A DNA stretch of 64,000 bases from Candidatus Latescibacterota bacterium (GTDB taxonomy: Bacteria > Latescibacterota > UBA2968 > UBA8231). Made by a program: the position numbers and the translations under genes. Position 1 is the first letter of the stretch. The number at the start of each line of letters is the position of its first letter. The stretch lies in the NCBI GenBank assembly GCA_022820485.1, contig JAJEFJ010000090.1, positions 62,001 to 126,000 on the forward strand, written 5' to 3'. This document shows positions 23,958-31,864 of the stretch, piece by piece. The notes under the pieces were generated by a model that saw only the letters and a list, made by a program, of their open reading frames with translations, was not told the origin of the DNA and made no database searches.

Positions 23958-25036
23958 TCGCCGCGGCCAACCTGTTCGTCTTGTTGCTCGTCTTGGCCGG
24001 GTGCGGCGAAGACGCGGGCGTAGATAGCACCCCGGACGGCGATTGTGCCGGTAACGTTCTGCCGGGCGACCGCATCGTGCGCTCGCGCGAAGACGCGGAT
24101 GCGCTGGAGAAGGAGGGAGGGTGCAATTACACCATTGCTGGCAACCTCGAAATTACGCGCCTGAATCTCGCCCTTTTTGAGGGCTTGAACCAACTCAGCG
24201 CCATAGATGGCAACCTCACCATCTATGACAACGACGAACTCAAAAACTTTGAGGGGTTGAACAACCTCGCCTCTGTGGGCGGAGACGTCACTATCCGCGA
24301 CAACGACGAGCTCGTCGATATCGAGGGGTTGTCCTTTCTCAGCGCAATCGGCGGCCACTTCAGCATCTCCCACAACGACAAGCTGACCGCCGTGGACGGC
24401 CTAATCAAACTCAACGCGGTCGCCGGCAACGTGCGCATTGACAACAACAACCAATTGGCCAATATCGATGGCCTGTTCGGCCTCACCACGGTCGGCGGCA
24501 GTTTCACCATCGCGTTCAATCCCTCGCTTGAACTCATAGAGGACCTTTCGAATCTCAGCAGCGTGGGCGGCGATTTCGTCATCGAGGACAACTTGGCCCT
24601 CACCGCGCTAGAAGATGTATCGTCTCTAAAGGAGATTGGCGGCAGCTTGCGCATTGGGCGCAATGCCGCGTTAGACATTGTCGAGGACGTATCCAGCCTA
24701 ACGCGCGTCGGCCAAGACCTGAGCATTTACAGCAATCCGAGGCTGACGAGCATCGCCGGGCTGGCGAGCCTCAGCCGCGTCGGCGGCAACCTCAACATCT
24801 ACAACAACGAAAAACTGATCGCGTTGGCGGGATTGGAAAGCCTTGAACAGGTCGCCCAAGACCTCAACATCTACGAAAACGAAAAACTGACTAGCCTCGC
24901 CGGGCTGGCCAACCTCGTCGGCATTGGGGGCAACGTGCTCATCGTCGAAAACGGTAATTTACCTACGAGCGAGGCCCAAGCCTTGGCTGATCGCGCCGCA
25001 GCGGGCGAAGTCTCCATCGCCGACAACGCGGATTAA
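23954..25036 (+). CDS. Lipoprotein with receptor-L-domain-like repeats
   Basis: Using TTG 23954, which overlaps the upstream stop, the protein starts MIAAANLFVLLLVLAGC, a complete lipoprotein signal with lipobox LAGC (Cys17); earlier in-frame starts would bury this signal. About ten copies of a roughly 23-residue unit follow, pattern L-x-x-I/V-x-G-L-x-x-L-x-x-V-G-G-x-L-x-I-x-x-N (examples GLNNLASVGGDVTIRDN and GLASLSRVGGNLNIYNN). This is the parallel beta-helix pattern of receptor L domains. It is probably anchored to the outer membrane, binding glycans or proteins, or acting in adhesion. Its stop shares TTAA with the ABC ATPase stop. Confidence 0.78.
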   Translation: MIAAANLFVLLLVLAGCGEDAGVDSTPDGDCAGNVLPGDRIVRSREDADALEKEGGCNYTIAGNLEITRLNLALFEGLNQLSAIDGNLTIYDNDELKNFEGLNNLASVGGDVTIRDNDELVDIEGLSFLSAIGGHFSISHNDKLTAVDGLIKLNAVAGNVRIDNNNQLANIDGLFGLTTVGGSFTIAFNPSLELIEDLSNLSSVGGDFVIEDNLALTALEDVSSLKEIGGSLRIGRNAALDIVEDVSSLTRVGQDLSIYSNPRLTSIAGLASLSRVGGNLNIYNNEKLIALAGLESLEQVAQDLNIYENEKLTSLAGLANLVGIGGNVLIVENGNLPTSEAQALADRAAAGEVSIADNAD

Positions 25037-25785
25037 CCACCGCCCATCCCCGTAATAACCTGCTCCACCTCGGCCACAGTCGTCTCCTTGGGGTCGATGT
25101 CGTCGGCGACGACGCGGCCTTGGCGCAGCACCACAATGCGATCCACAACTTGAAAGACGTGGTGGATGTTGTGCGCGATGAAAATGCAGGAGTGGCCCGA
25201 GTCGCGGGCGTTGCGGACGAAGCGCAAGACGCCCTGCGTCTCGGCGACGCCTAGATTGTTGGTCGGCTCGTCGAGAATGATTAGCTCGCTGTCGAAGTGC
25301 ATGGCCCGCGCAATGGCCACGGACTGACGCTCGCCGCCCGACAACGCGCCGATGGGCGTCGTCGCGGGAATGTCCTTTTCGATGCCCACCTGCTTGAGCA
25401 AGGTGCGGGCCACATTCGCCATGGCCTCTTGGTCCATTCGCCCGAAAAACGCTGGACCTCTCAGGGGTTCGCGGCCCAAGAAAAAATTCCGCGCAATGGA
25501 CAACTCTGCTACGAGAGCCGAGTCCTGATAGATGGTTTCAATACCGTAGTCAATGGCGTCGGCTGTGCTCTTGATGTCGGCCTTTTCGCCGCGTATGAAG
25601 ATGTCGCCGCCGCTGGCGGGAACGGCCCCAGAGAGAATTTTGATCAGCGTGGATTTACCAGCCCCATTGTCGCCGAGCAAGCCGACGATTTCGCGCTCGC
25701 CGACCGTCAGATGGACATCTTCGAGGGCACGCACCCGTCCGTAGGACTTGCTGATGTTTTTCATCTGGACTAGTGCTACTGTCAT
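25033..25785 (-). CDS. Sugar ABC importer ATPase (single-domain, RbsA/FrcA type)
   Basis: A 250-residue ABC ATPase with Walker A GDNGAGKST (38-46), signature LSGGERQSVAIARA (about 146), Walker B LIILDEPTNNLG and H-loop FIAHN. It is a single-domain version of the sugar importer ATPase, as in FrcA, rather than the doubled RbsA. It is the last gene of the minus-strand run DapA-like, binding protein, permease, ATPase, starting three bases after the permease stop. It powers import of a pentose, hexose or derivative; the substrate is not determined by the sequence. Confidence 0.9.
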   Translation of the reverse strand: MTVALVQMKNISKSYGRVRALEDVHLTVGEREIVGLLGDNGAGKSTLIKILSGAVPASGGDIFIRGEKADIKSTADAIDYGIETIYQDSALVAELSIARNFFLGREPLRGPAFFGRMDQEAMANVARTLLKQVGIEKDIPATTPIGALSGGERQSVAIARAMHFDSELIILDEPTNNLGVAETQGVLRFVRNARDSGHSCIFIAHNIHHVFQVVDRIVVLRQGRVVADDIDPKETTVAEVEQVITGMGGG

Positions 25786-25788
25786 CGG

Positions 25789-26769
25789 CTAGTACCTTTC
25801 CTGTCGCCGACGATCAACCCACGAATGCAGAGCCATCATGCCCAAGATGATCGCGCTGATGAAAATGTTGTACGCCAGTCCGGGCACGCCAATGAGCACA
25901 ATGCCGTTGCGCATCAAGCGCAAGATGAACACGCCGAGCACCGTGCCGATGATCGTGCCGCGCCCGCCCGTCAGGGCCGTCCCCCCAATCACGACCATGG
26001 CGATGACCTCCAACTCGTAGCCAGTACCGCTGTTGGGGTTGGCCGCGGCCGTGCGAATGGAGCTGATGATGCCAGCGAAACCCGCCATGACGGCTGAGAG
26101 CACAAACAGCTTGACCTTGGTGCGCTCTACGGCCACGCCGCGGGCGCGTGCCGCCTCAGCATTGCCGCCCGCCGCTTGCAGCCAGTTCCCCATCTTGGTC
26201 TGCGTCAACAAATAACCGAGCAACAACGCAGCCGCTACAAACCAAAACAGCGACATGTACACGCGCAGGCCGCCCACGTTGAAATCCCCGACCAGCACCT
26301 CGGCGAGCAAGAGATCCGCGGCGTCCCAAGTCCGCTGCGGAAACCCACTCGTCACCACCAGCGCACTGCCCCGCACGACCAACAACATGCCGAGCGTCAC
26401 TAAGAACGAGGGAATCCGCAAGCGCGTGACGAACAAGCCGCTGCACAGGCCAATAACCGCAGCCGTGCCCAAGGCGAGGACAAAGCCGACCTCAATGGAC
26501 GTGGCCCCTGTGTTGTACAGGGTCCACATGAGCACCGGACAGAACCCGAACAGCGAGCCGACTGAAAGGTCGAATTCGCCGGACGTCATCAGCAAGGTCA
26601 TGGCCAGCGCGATCAGCCCCAGTTCCACCGTGAAAGCCAGCATGTTGCCGATGTTGCGCGTCGATAGAAACGCCGGATTGATCTGCCAGAAGACAAAAAC
26701 CATGACGACCAGCAGAACGAACGGGCCGAATTCTGGCCGCGAAAGGATGCGCTGTACGACTGCGTTCAT
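25789..26769 (-). CDS. Sugar ABC importer permease (RbsC/FrcC-like)
   Basis: A 326-residue membrane protein with about nine or ten hydrophobic segments and the BPD_transp_2 signatures GEFDLSVGSLFGF, GLFVTRLRIPSFLVTLG and AMVVIGGTALTGGRGTIIGTVLG, the last being the EAA-like ATPase contact loop. Its ATG directly abuts the binding-protein stop, showing one operon. It would form a homodimeric channel with the ATPase at 25033. The start ATG at 26769 is supported by the hydrophobic helix that begins within 20 residues. Confidence 0.9.
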   Translation of the reverse strand: MNAVVQRILSRPEFGPFVLLVVMVFVFWQINPAFLSTRNIGNMLAFTVELGLIALAMTLLMTSGEFDLSVGSLFGFCPVLMWTLYNTGATSIEVGFVLALGTAAVIGLCSGLFVTRLRIPSFLVTLGMLLVVRGSALVVTSGFPQRTWDAADLLLAEVLVGDFNVGGLRVYMSLFWFVAAALLLGYLLTQTKMGNWLQAAGGNAEAARARGVAVERTKVKLFVLSAVMAGFAGIISSIRTAAANPNSGTGYELEVIAMVVIGGTALTGGRGTIIGTVLGVFILRLMRNGIVLIGVPGLAYNIFISAIILGMMALHSWVDRRRQERY

Positions 26770-27699
26770 CTATTCGCCCGACAGGATATCGTCGTAGATC
26801 TGGGCCTTGTCGGCCTCGTAGAGCGCGCCGGTGATGACGTCAAAACCGGGCGGGATGCCGCTAGCCGCCATGGACGCCAACGACAGTGCCATGTAACTGA
26901 TCGCCAGCGGATCTTGCCACATGGCCGCGTTGACGTAGCCGCTGAGGACTTCCCGAGTGGTGTCGAGCGAGTTGCCCCAGCCGACGACGGGAATGTCGCC
27001 GGGGGCGAAACCGGCTTGGTCAAAGACGCGCTTGATGCTGCCGGTGACCAGATCTCCGAGGCCGATGATCGCGTCGATCTTGTCGCTGTTGGCCGTCATG
27101 TAGTCAACCATGCGGGAGATGACTTCGGCTTGGTCGAGGGTCGCGTCGGTAACTTCCCACGTGATGCCCAACGGCTCAAAAACGCTGGCGACGCCCTGTT
27201 CTTCCTGGACGCCATAGGTCGCGCCAGGCACTTCCACCGGCATCCACACGAAATCCCTGGATTTGACGTGGCCTTTATCGACCAGATACTGCGCCCACTG
27301 CCGACCGGTCGTCACCAAGTCGCCCCCGACATAGGCGTCAAAACTGGCGGTGGGATCGGGCGTGTTCATGTTGATGATCGGAATGTTGGCTTCGTTGGCC
27401 TCTTTAGCCACCTGCACCAAACTGCCCGGGTCGGGGCTACTGGTGACAATGCCGTCGGCCCCAGCGGCAATGGCAGCGCGCACGGCCTCCTGATGGGAAG
27501 CCACGTCGCCGTTGTGGAAAGACGTGTTGACCTCGTGGCCGGTATCTTGACTCCACTGTTGCGCCCCGGCCAGAAAATACGTCCACACCGGGTCGGCGGG
27601 CGAGCCGTGCGAAATCCAGTAAAAGGTCTTGGCCTCGGCCAAGGGTGCGCTCAGGGCCAGCAGCGCGCTGGCGAACAAAGCAGTTCTTCGCTTAAACAT
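26770..27699 (-). CDS. Sugar ABC importer periplasmic binding protein (RbsB-like)
   Basis: A 309-residue periplasmic binding protein. ATG 27699 follows AAAAGGA and begins a clear Sec signal (MFKRRTALFASALLALSAPL, cleavage likely after AEA near residue 23). The mature part has the type I fold of Peripla_BP_4: ADGIVTSSPDPGSLVQV, AYVGGDLVTTGRQWAQYL, AIIGLGDLVTGSIKRVF and IPVVGWGNS. The longer frame to 28032 runs into the DapA-like gene and is rejected. Its leader carries a TATAAC plus A-run similar to one before the DapA-like gene, so the two starts may share a regulator. Confidence 0.9.
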   Translation of the reverse strand: MFKRRTALFASALLALSAPLAEAKTFYWISHGSPADPVWTYFLAGAQQWSQDTGHEVNTSFHNGDVASHQEAVRAAIAAGADGIVTSSPDPGSLVQVAKEANEANIPIINMNTPDPTASFDAYVGGDLVTTGRQWAQYLVDKGHVKSRDFVWMPVEVPGATYGVQEEQGVASVFEPLGITWEVTDATLDQAEVISRMVDYMTANSDKIDAIIGLGDLVTGSIKRVFDQAGFAPGDIPVVGWGNSLDTTREVLSGYVNAAMWQDPLAISYMALSLASMAASGIPPGFDVITGALYEADKAQIYDDILSGE

Positions 27700-27767
27700 C
27701 GAGTATCCTTTTCTCATAATGTTTTGTGTTATATCCACCTGAGGCTCGCAGCGGTCCGACTCGGCTG

Positions 27768-28652
27768 TCAAAAGCCCTCCAATCCCAGGTCCTCCACCTG
27801 CGCCAACACCGTCTCGCGCTCGTCGGAGCGCAGGGGCCGCAACGGACGCCGGGGGTCCCCGCACTCCATCCCAATGCGCTGACTGACCACGGCCAAGATG
27901 CTGCCGAAATAGCCGAATTGCGTCACCGTGTTGTGAAAGGCATTGGCTCGTTCTTGGGCCGCTTGGACGGCAGCTAGATCGCCTGCTTGGTACGCATTCC
28001 AAACGTCCATCCACAGTTCCGGGGCCGCGCACAAAGGACCATCGACTGACCCAACGGCCCCGACGGTCATAGCTGGCAACATCAGCTTGCCACTGCCGAT
28101 AAAGGCGTCTAGCCCCATGCCGACGAATTCGATCAAGTTGGCGAATACCGGCGACGAATGTTTCAAACCGGTAGTCTGAGGCACTTCCTCGACTAGGCGC
28201 TGCATCAGGGCCGGACTGACATCCAGACCGGTGCAGCCGGGCAAATTGTAGATGAACAACGGCCGATCAGCCGCAGCCCCCACGGCCCGATAGTATTCTA
28301 CCACGCCATCGTCGTCGCCTTGGTAGAAAAAGGGCGGCACCGCGCAGATAGCTTCCACTCCGGCTTGCGCTGCATGAGCCGCCAATTTCTCGGCCCGCGC
28401 CGTGGTGTTGGCCCCCACGTGCATGATGACTTGGGTGCGTCCCGCGTTCTGGTCGGCGGAGATCTCGGCGATACGCTGGTTCTCCTCGTCGTCGAGCAGG
28501 ACGCTCTCGCCGGTACCGCCGGCGACCCAAAAGCCGTGGACGCCAGCTTGTATATTGAATTCCATGGTGGCGCGGAAGGCCTCTTCGTTTAGAGTGCCAT
28601 CCTCGTTTTTCGGACTGATGATCGCCGGTACTACCCCTTGGAACTGTCCCAT
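27768..28652 (-). CDS. Dihydrodipicolinate synthase/N-acetylneuraminate lyase family protein
   Basis: A 294-residue class I aldolase-family TIM barrel. The Schiff-base lysine is Lys164 in TGLKHSS, the proton-relay tyrosine is Tyr135 in FIYNLPG, and VAGGTGES (43-50) is the carboxylate-binding loop. ATG 28652 has a strong AGGAGG. Association with a sugar importer and a divergent oxidoreductase argues for sugar-acid catabolism (lyase or dehydratase acting on a 2-keto-3-deoxy acid) rather than lysine synthesis. It is the first gene of the minus-strand operon ending at 25033. The exact substrate is inference. Confidence 0.87.
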   Translation of the reverse strand: MGQFQGVVPAIISPKNEDGTLNEEAFRATMEFNIQAGVHGFWVAGGTGESVLLDDEENQRIAEISADQNAGRTQVIMHVGANTTARAEKLAAHAAQAGVEAICAVPPFFYQGDDDGVVEYYRAVGAAADRPLFIYNLPGCTGLDVSPALMQRLVEEVPQTTGLKHSSPVFANLIEFVGMGLDAFIGSGKLMLPAMTVGAVGSVDGPLCAAPELWMDVWNAYQAGDLAAVQAAQERANAFHNTVTQFGYFGSILAVVSQRIGMECGDPRRPLRPLRSDERETVLAQVEDLGLEGF

Positions 28653-28751
28653 GTTTTCCTCCTTAGTACCACATTTTGTTATAATACTTCGGCAGCGTCT
28701 CAATATAGGCGTCGATTTCTCCGCTTCCAACACTCAGACCAGGAGGATAGT
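28653..28751. promoter_or_regulatory. Divergent promoter region of the importer/oxidoreductase locus
   Basis: These 99 bases separate the divergent DapA-like and Gfo/Idh/MocA genes and must contain both promoters. TTATAAT occurs at 28679-28685, the only obvious -10-like word on the plus strand, without a good -35. The segment ATTTTGTTATAAT resembles GTTTTGTGTTATAT in the leader of the binding-protein gene (about 27720-27735), a possible shared operator. No regulator gene is adjacent. Confidence 0.4.
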
Positions 28752-29924
28752 ATGAAAACCTATCGCGTGGCCATACTAGGTTGCCGTGGCCGCGGCACGG
28801 CCGCAGCACGTGCGTACCACGCCCACCCCCGCACGGAAATAGTCGCCCTCTGCGACCTCGAGCAAGACCTGCTCGACACCCTAGGCGACGAACTCGGGGT
28901 CGCAGCACGCTACACCGATCTAGACGAGATGATCGGCCAGCACCAACCCGACATCGTCGCCATTCCCACCGGCACGGAATTCCACCACTCACTGGCCCTG
29001 CGCGTCCTCGAATACGGCACCCACATCGACATTGAAAAACCCCTGTGCGTCGATTGCCAGGAAGCCGACGAGGTGCTGGCCAAGGCCCGCAAAAAAAACG
29101 CGCGCATCGCCGTGCATCACCAAGGGCGCGTCGGCGTCTATATGAAAGCCGTGGCCAAAGCCCTTGCCGAGGGACGCATCGGCCAGTTGCGCCACATCCA
29201 CGGCCACGGCAAGACCTACTACGGCGGCTACAACCTAATGAACATCGGCACGCACATGATCAACAACATGCTCAAGGTCGCCGGCCCGTGCCACAGCCTC
29301 GTGTCCACCGCCACCACCGACGGACACCCCATCACCCCGACGGATGTGGTGCCCTCCCCTCAAGGCATGGGCACCATCGCTGGCGAACACATCACGGCGA
29401 CGCTCAGCTTTGCCGACGGCGTCACCGCAACCCTCCTGCAACACCGCTTTCCCACCTCGGTCAATCCAGTGATAGAATTCTGCGGCACCGAAGGCCGCTT
29501 AGTGCTCTCGCAGCTCGTCTGGAAAAGGGACCTCGGCGCGTTCCTGCTGCCGCAGCCGCACTACGCCCTCAACGACCAAAGGGAACCTTGGGAAGTGCTC
29601 TCGCCCATCTACTGCGAGAGTTACGATCCGCAGAGCTCCGCCCACCCAGACGACTACGCCTATGTAGAGGAGTACGTCACAGCACTCGACGAAGGCCGCG
29701 AGCACGAATGCAGCGGCTCAGCCGGCCATCACATCGTGGAAATCATGATGGGCATCTTCGAATCCGCTGCGTACGGCAAACGAGTAGATTTACCCCAGCA
29801 GGATCGCGCCCATCCCCTCCTGCGCTGGCGAAGCGAAAACGGCCTGCCCCCACCCGAACCCATGCCGCGTCCCTACGCCGAGTGGCTGGCGGCAGAGGAC
29901 GTGCGCTTGGGGCGGAGTGGGTGA
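28752..29924 (+). CDS. Gfo/Idh/MocA family oxidoreductase (divergent to the importer)
   Basis: A 390-residue dehydrogenase. The Rossmann motif ILGCRGRGTAAARAY is at about 8-22, HIDIEKPLCVD carries the EKP lysine (about 97), and LMNIGTHMINNMLKV is the G-x-H catalytic block (about 165-179). ATG 28752 is preceded by AGGAGGAT; the frame extension to 28638 overlaps the divergent gene. The long C-terminus (HPDDYAYVEEYVTALDEGREH, ending in MPRPYAEWLAAEDV) is typical of the subgroup found with sugar catabolic genes. It probably oxidises the sugar taken up by the ABC importer. A PhyH gene follows by 30 bases. Confidence 0.87.
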   Translation: MKTYRVAILGCRGRGTAAARAYHAHPRTEIVALCDLEQDLLDTLGDELGVAARYTDLDEMIGQHQPDIVAIPTGTEFHHSLALRVLEYGTHIDIEKPLCVDCQEADEVLAKARKKNARIAVHHQGRVGVYMKAVAKALAEGRIGQLRHIHGHGKTYYGGYNLMNIGTHMINNMLKVAGPCHSLVSTATTDGHPITPTDVVPSPQGMGTIAGEHITATLSFADGVTATLLQHRFPTSVNPVIEFCGTEGRLVLSQLVWKRDLGAFLLPQPHYALNDQREPWEVLSPIYCESYDPQSSAHPDDYAYVEEYVTALDEGREHECSGSAGHHIVEIMMGIFESAAYGKRVDLPQQDRAHPLLRWRSENGLPPPEPMPRPYAEWLAAEDVRLGRSG

Positions 29925-29954
29925 TTCAACAACTGACGGGAGGTCACAATCACC

Positions 29955-30791
29955 ATGAACGACACTGAAAAATTTCTCTTCGACTTACAGGGCTTCATCG
30001 TCGTCCGCGAGTTCCTCTCGCAATGCGAAGTCAAAGCCCTCAACGACGCTTTCGACGCCAACTGGGACCAGCGCCGCGAAGACCCAATCGGCGACCCCAG
30101 CGGCAACATGGCTGGGCTGCATAAGCGCGGCATTTTCACCGGCATGCTCACTTGGGAGCAACCCCACTGCCAGCCCTTCCGCGACCTGCTCGCGCACCGC
30201 AAGCTCCTGCCCTATCTCGACACTCTGCACGGACGCGGCTGGAAGCTCGACCACGAGCCGCTCATGATTACCGGTTCCAAGGGGATCGAAGGCCTGCGCA
30301 TCCACGGCACCACCAACGTCCTCTTCAATGGCTCCCGCTTCTACGCGTACTCCAACGGCCAGATGCGCTGCGGCCTGCTCGTCGCCCAGTACACGTTGCA
30401 CGACCAAAACCCCGACGATGGCGGCCTCTGCGTCATCCCGGGCAGCCACAAGGCGAACTTTTCCTGCCCGCCGAAAATCACCACTTGGGAGGAGCACCAA
30501 GAGGTCGTGTACCAAGTGCCTCTAAAGGCCGGCGATATGGTCATCTTCAGCGAGAACACCTTGCACGGCACCCTGCCTTGGCAGGCGGACCACGACCGCC
30601 GCGCCCTGCTCTACCGCTACACGCCAAAGTACCTGCACTACGCGGGCGGCACGTACGAGGTCACGCAGCCAGCATGGGTATCGGAATTGACCGAGGCGCA
30701 GCAGGCAGTACTCGAACCGCCCTACATCTACCACCACCCCCTCATCGAACCAGACGGTGAAACCGTGGTCCGTCCACGCCGCGAGGATTAG
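29955..30791 (+). CDS. Phytanoyl-CoA dioxygenase (PhyH) family protein with atypical first iron motif
   Basis: A 278-residue double-stranded beta-helix protein. NPDDGGLCVIPGSHKANF (about 152-169) is the PhyH core, and distal His204 in TLHGTLPW plus Arg215/216 fit the second iron ligand and 2-oxoglutarate contacts. At the expected H-x-D position it has RIHGTTN (His117-Gly-Thr119), so the carboxylate ligand appears to be missing. A similar replacement occurs in the gene at 36883. It lies 30 bases after the oxidoreductase on the same strand and probably belongs to that transcript. The substrate is unknown. Confidence 0.82.
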   Translation: MNDTEKFLFDLQGFIVVREFLSQCEVKALNDAFDANWDQRREDPIGDPSGNMAGLHKRGIFTGMLTWEQPHCQPFRDLLAHRKLLPYLDTLHGRGWKLDHEPLMITGSKGIEGLRIHGTTNVLFNGSRFYAYSNGQMRCGLLVAQYTLHDQNPDDGGLCVIPGSHKANFSCPPKITTWEEHQEVVYQVPLKAGDMVIFSENTLHGTLPWQADHDRRALLYRYTPKYLHYAGGTYEVTQPAWVSELTEAQQAVLEPPYIYHHPLIEPDGETVVRPRRED

Positions 30792-30825
30792 CCCTAGTCA
30801 GTTGTCATGGGACGGGAAACTCCGC

Positions 30826-31695
30826 TCACCCCTGCCACGCCAAATTGATGCTCGTGTATCCATCCGTATAACGGCGCAAGTGATCGGGTAGGTTGGCCAA
30901 AAACCACTGGCCTTCCTCGGGGATTTCCCAGGGGATGTCGATGCGGTGGTTGCGGGCGCGGAAGCCGATGCCGCAGGAGAGGCGCGTTTCTTCGATCCGG
31001 TTGGGGAACGCGCCGTGATACGTGCGATGGGCGAAGACGATCATGTCGCCGCCGTTGGTGAACAGGGGGACGAGGCCGGGGATGTCGAAGCCGTTGTACC
31101 CGCGTTCCTCCGTGCCCTCTGGATAAAAGGAGCGCCGATCAGCCGTCATGCAGAATCCCTCCGGCCCTTCCCAATCTTCAACGTGGGAATCCTCAATGAC
31201 GCACAGGCCGCCGTGTTCGGGCCGCGAACCGGTCAAGTAGAACCACTTGCCCGACGGCCACAGCCCGCGATTGAGAACGTCGCCCGAGTGCTTGATCTCG
31301 GTCGAATAGCCACACCAATCGGTATGCCACCCTACCGGAGCCGAGCCGGTCCGGCGGATGATGGCAGCCGAGCGGTGGAGCGTTAGTTCATCCGTGCCGA
31401 TCAGGTGCCGGTGAATCTCCATGAAAGGCTCGTAGTCGAGCACCTCCCAAGCGCCGGGACCGGACTCGATCCAAGCGTGCCGCGTCCGGCTCTCGCCCGG
31501 CTGCAACGTGCGCTCCGGGTCCGTGCCGTCCCACACCGCCTGCTTGAGCTTGGCGACGATCTCCGGCGGCAACGCATCTTTGATTATCGCGAAACCGTGC
31601 GCCGCCAAGCATTCGTCCATCGCGTCGAGCTCGTCGGTGGCAAACTCATAGCGGTAGCCCAAATCCGGCTTCTGAATGTGCGAATAGTCTTCCAC
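30826..31695 (-). CDS. Phytanoyl-CoA dioxygenase (PhyH) family protein, canonical
   Basis: A 289-residue Fe(II)/2-oxoglutarate oxygenase. The first motif WHTD (His124, Asp126) is canonical; the distal His227 is in RTYHGAFPN and RIEETRLSCGIGFR supplies the cosubstrate Arg. GGLCVIEDSHVEDWEG replaces the usual PGSHK strand. The C-terminal EEGQWFLANLPDHLRRYTDGYTS is specific to a subgroup of environmental PhyH proteins. AGGAGG lies before the ATG at 31695. It converges with the other PhyH gene. Substrate unknown; hydroxylation of a small organic acid, amine or lipid is possible. Confidence 0.85.
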   Translation of the reverse strand: MEDYSHIQKPDLGYRYEFATDELDAMDECLAAHGFAIIKDALPPEIVAKLKQAVWDGTDPERTLQPGESRTRHAWIESGPGAWEVLDYEPFMEIHRHLIGTDELTLHRSAAIIRRTGSAPVGWHTDWCGYSTEIKHSGDVLNRGLWPSGKWFYLTGSRPEHGGLCVIEDSHVEDWEGPEGFCMTADRRSFYPEGTEERGYNGFDIPGLVPLFTNGGDMIVFAHRTYHGAFPNRIEETRLSCGIGFRARNHRIDIPWEIPEEGQWFLANLPDHLRRYTDGYTSINLAWQG

Positions 31696-31735
31696 GACTT
31701 CCTCCTTACAAGTGACCGGTATTAAAAGTTACGCC

Positions 31736-31826
31736 TTGTAGGGGCAACCCTTGTGGTTGCCCTTTTAAGAGCCCGCAGGCTGAATACGCCGTGTAGCATG
31801 GGTGCCCACAAGGGACGCCCCTACAC
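31736..31826. repeat. Inverted pair of GGGGCAACCCTTGTGGTTGCCC palindromic units
   Basis: TTGTAGGGGCAACCCTTGTG and the following GTTGCCCTTTT (31736-31766) form a perfect hairpin, GGGCAACC-CTTGT-GGTTGCCC. The segment 31800-31826 (GGGTGCCCACAAGGGACGCC, then CCTACAC) is an imperfect copy in the opposite orientation. The two flank about 33 bases, a REP/BIME-like doublet or a miniature inverted-repeat element. A degenerate third copy is at 4165-4190. The first hairpin followed by TTTT could also act as a plus-strand terminator. Confidence 0.65.
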
Positions 31827-31864
31827 CTATCGGTTCGGCGTAGATGCCTAACGTCTGTTAAAAG

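Noticed and set aside
24160-25010. Possible DNA tandem repeat or CRISPR-like array
   Set aside because: The periodicity is at protein level (about 23-residue units) and the bases differ between units; there are no identical repeats with unique spacers.
26914-27882. 322-codon plus-strand open frame opposite the sugar-binding protein
   Set aside because: It runs antisense across the binding-protein gene and the end of the DapA-like gene; the composition is that of a shadow frame.
29045-29968. 307-codon plus-strand frame overlapping the oxidoreductase
   Set aside because: Out-of-frame with the clear Gfo/Idh/MocA gene; Arg/Pro/His-rich without a domain.
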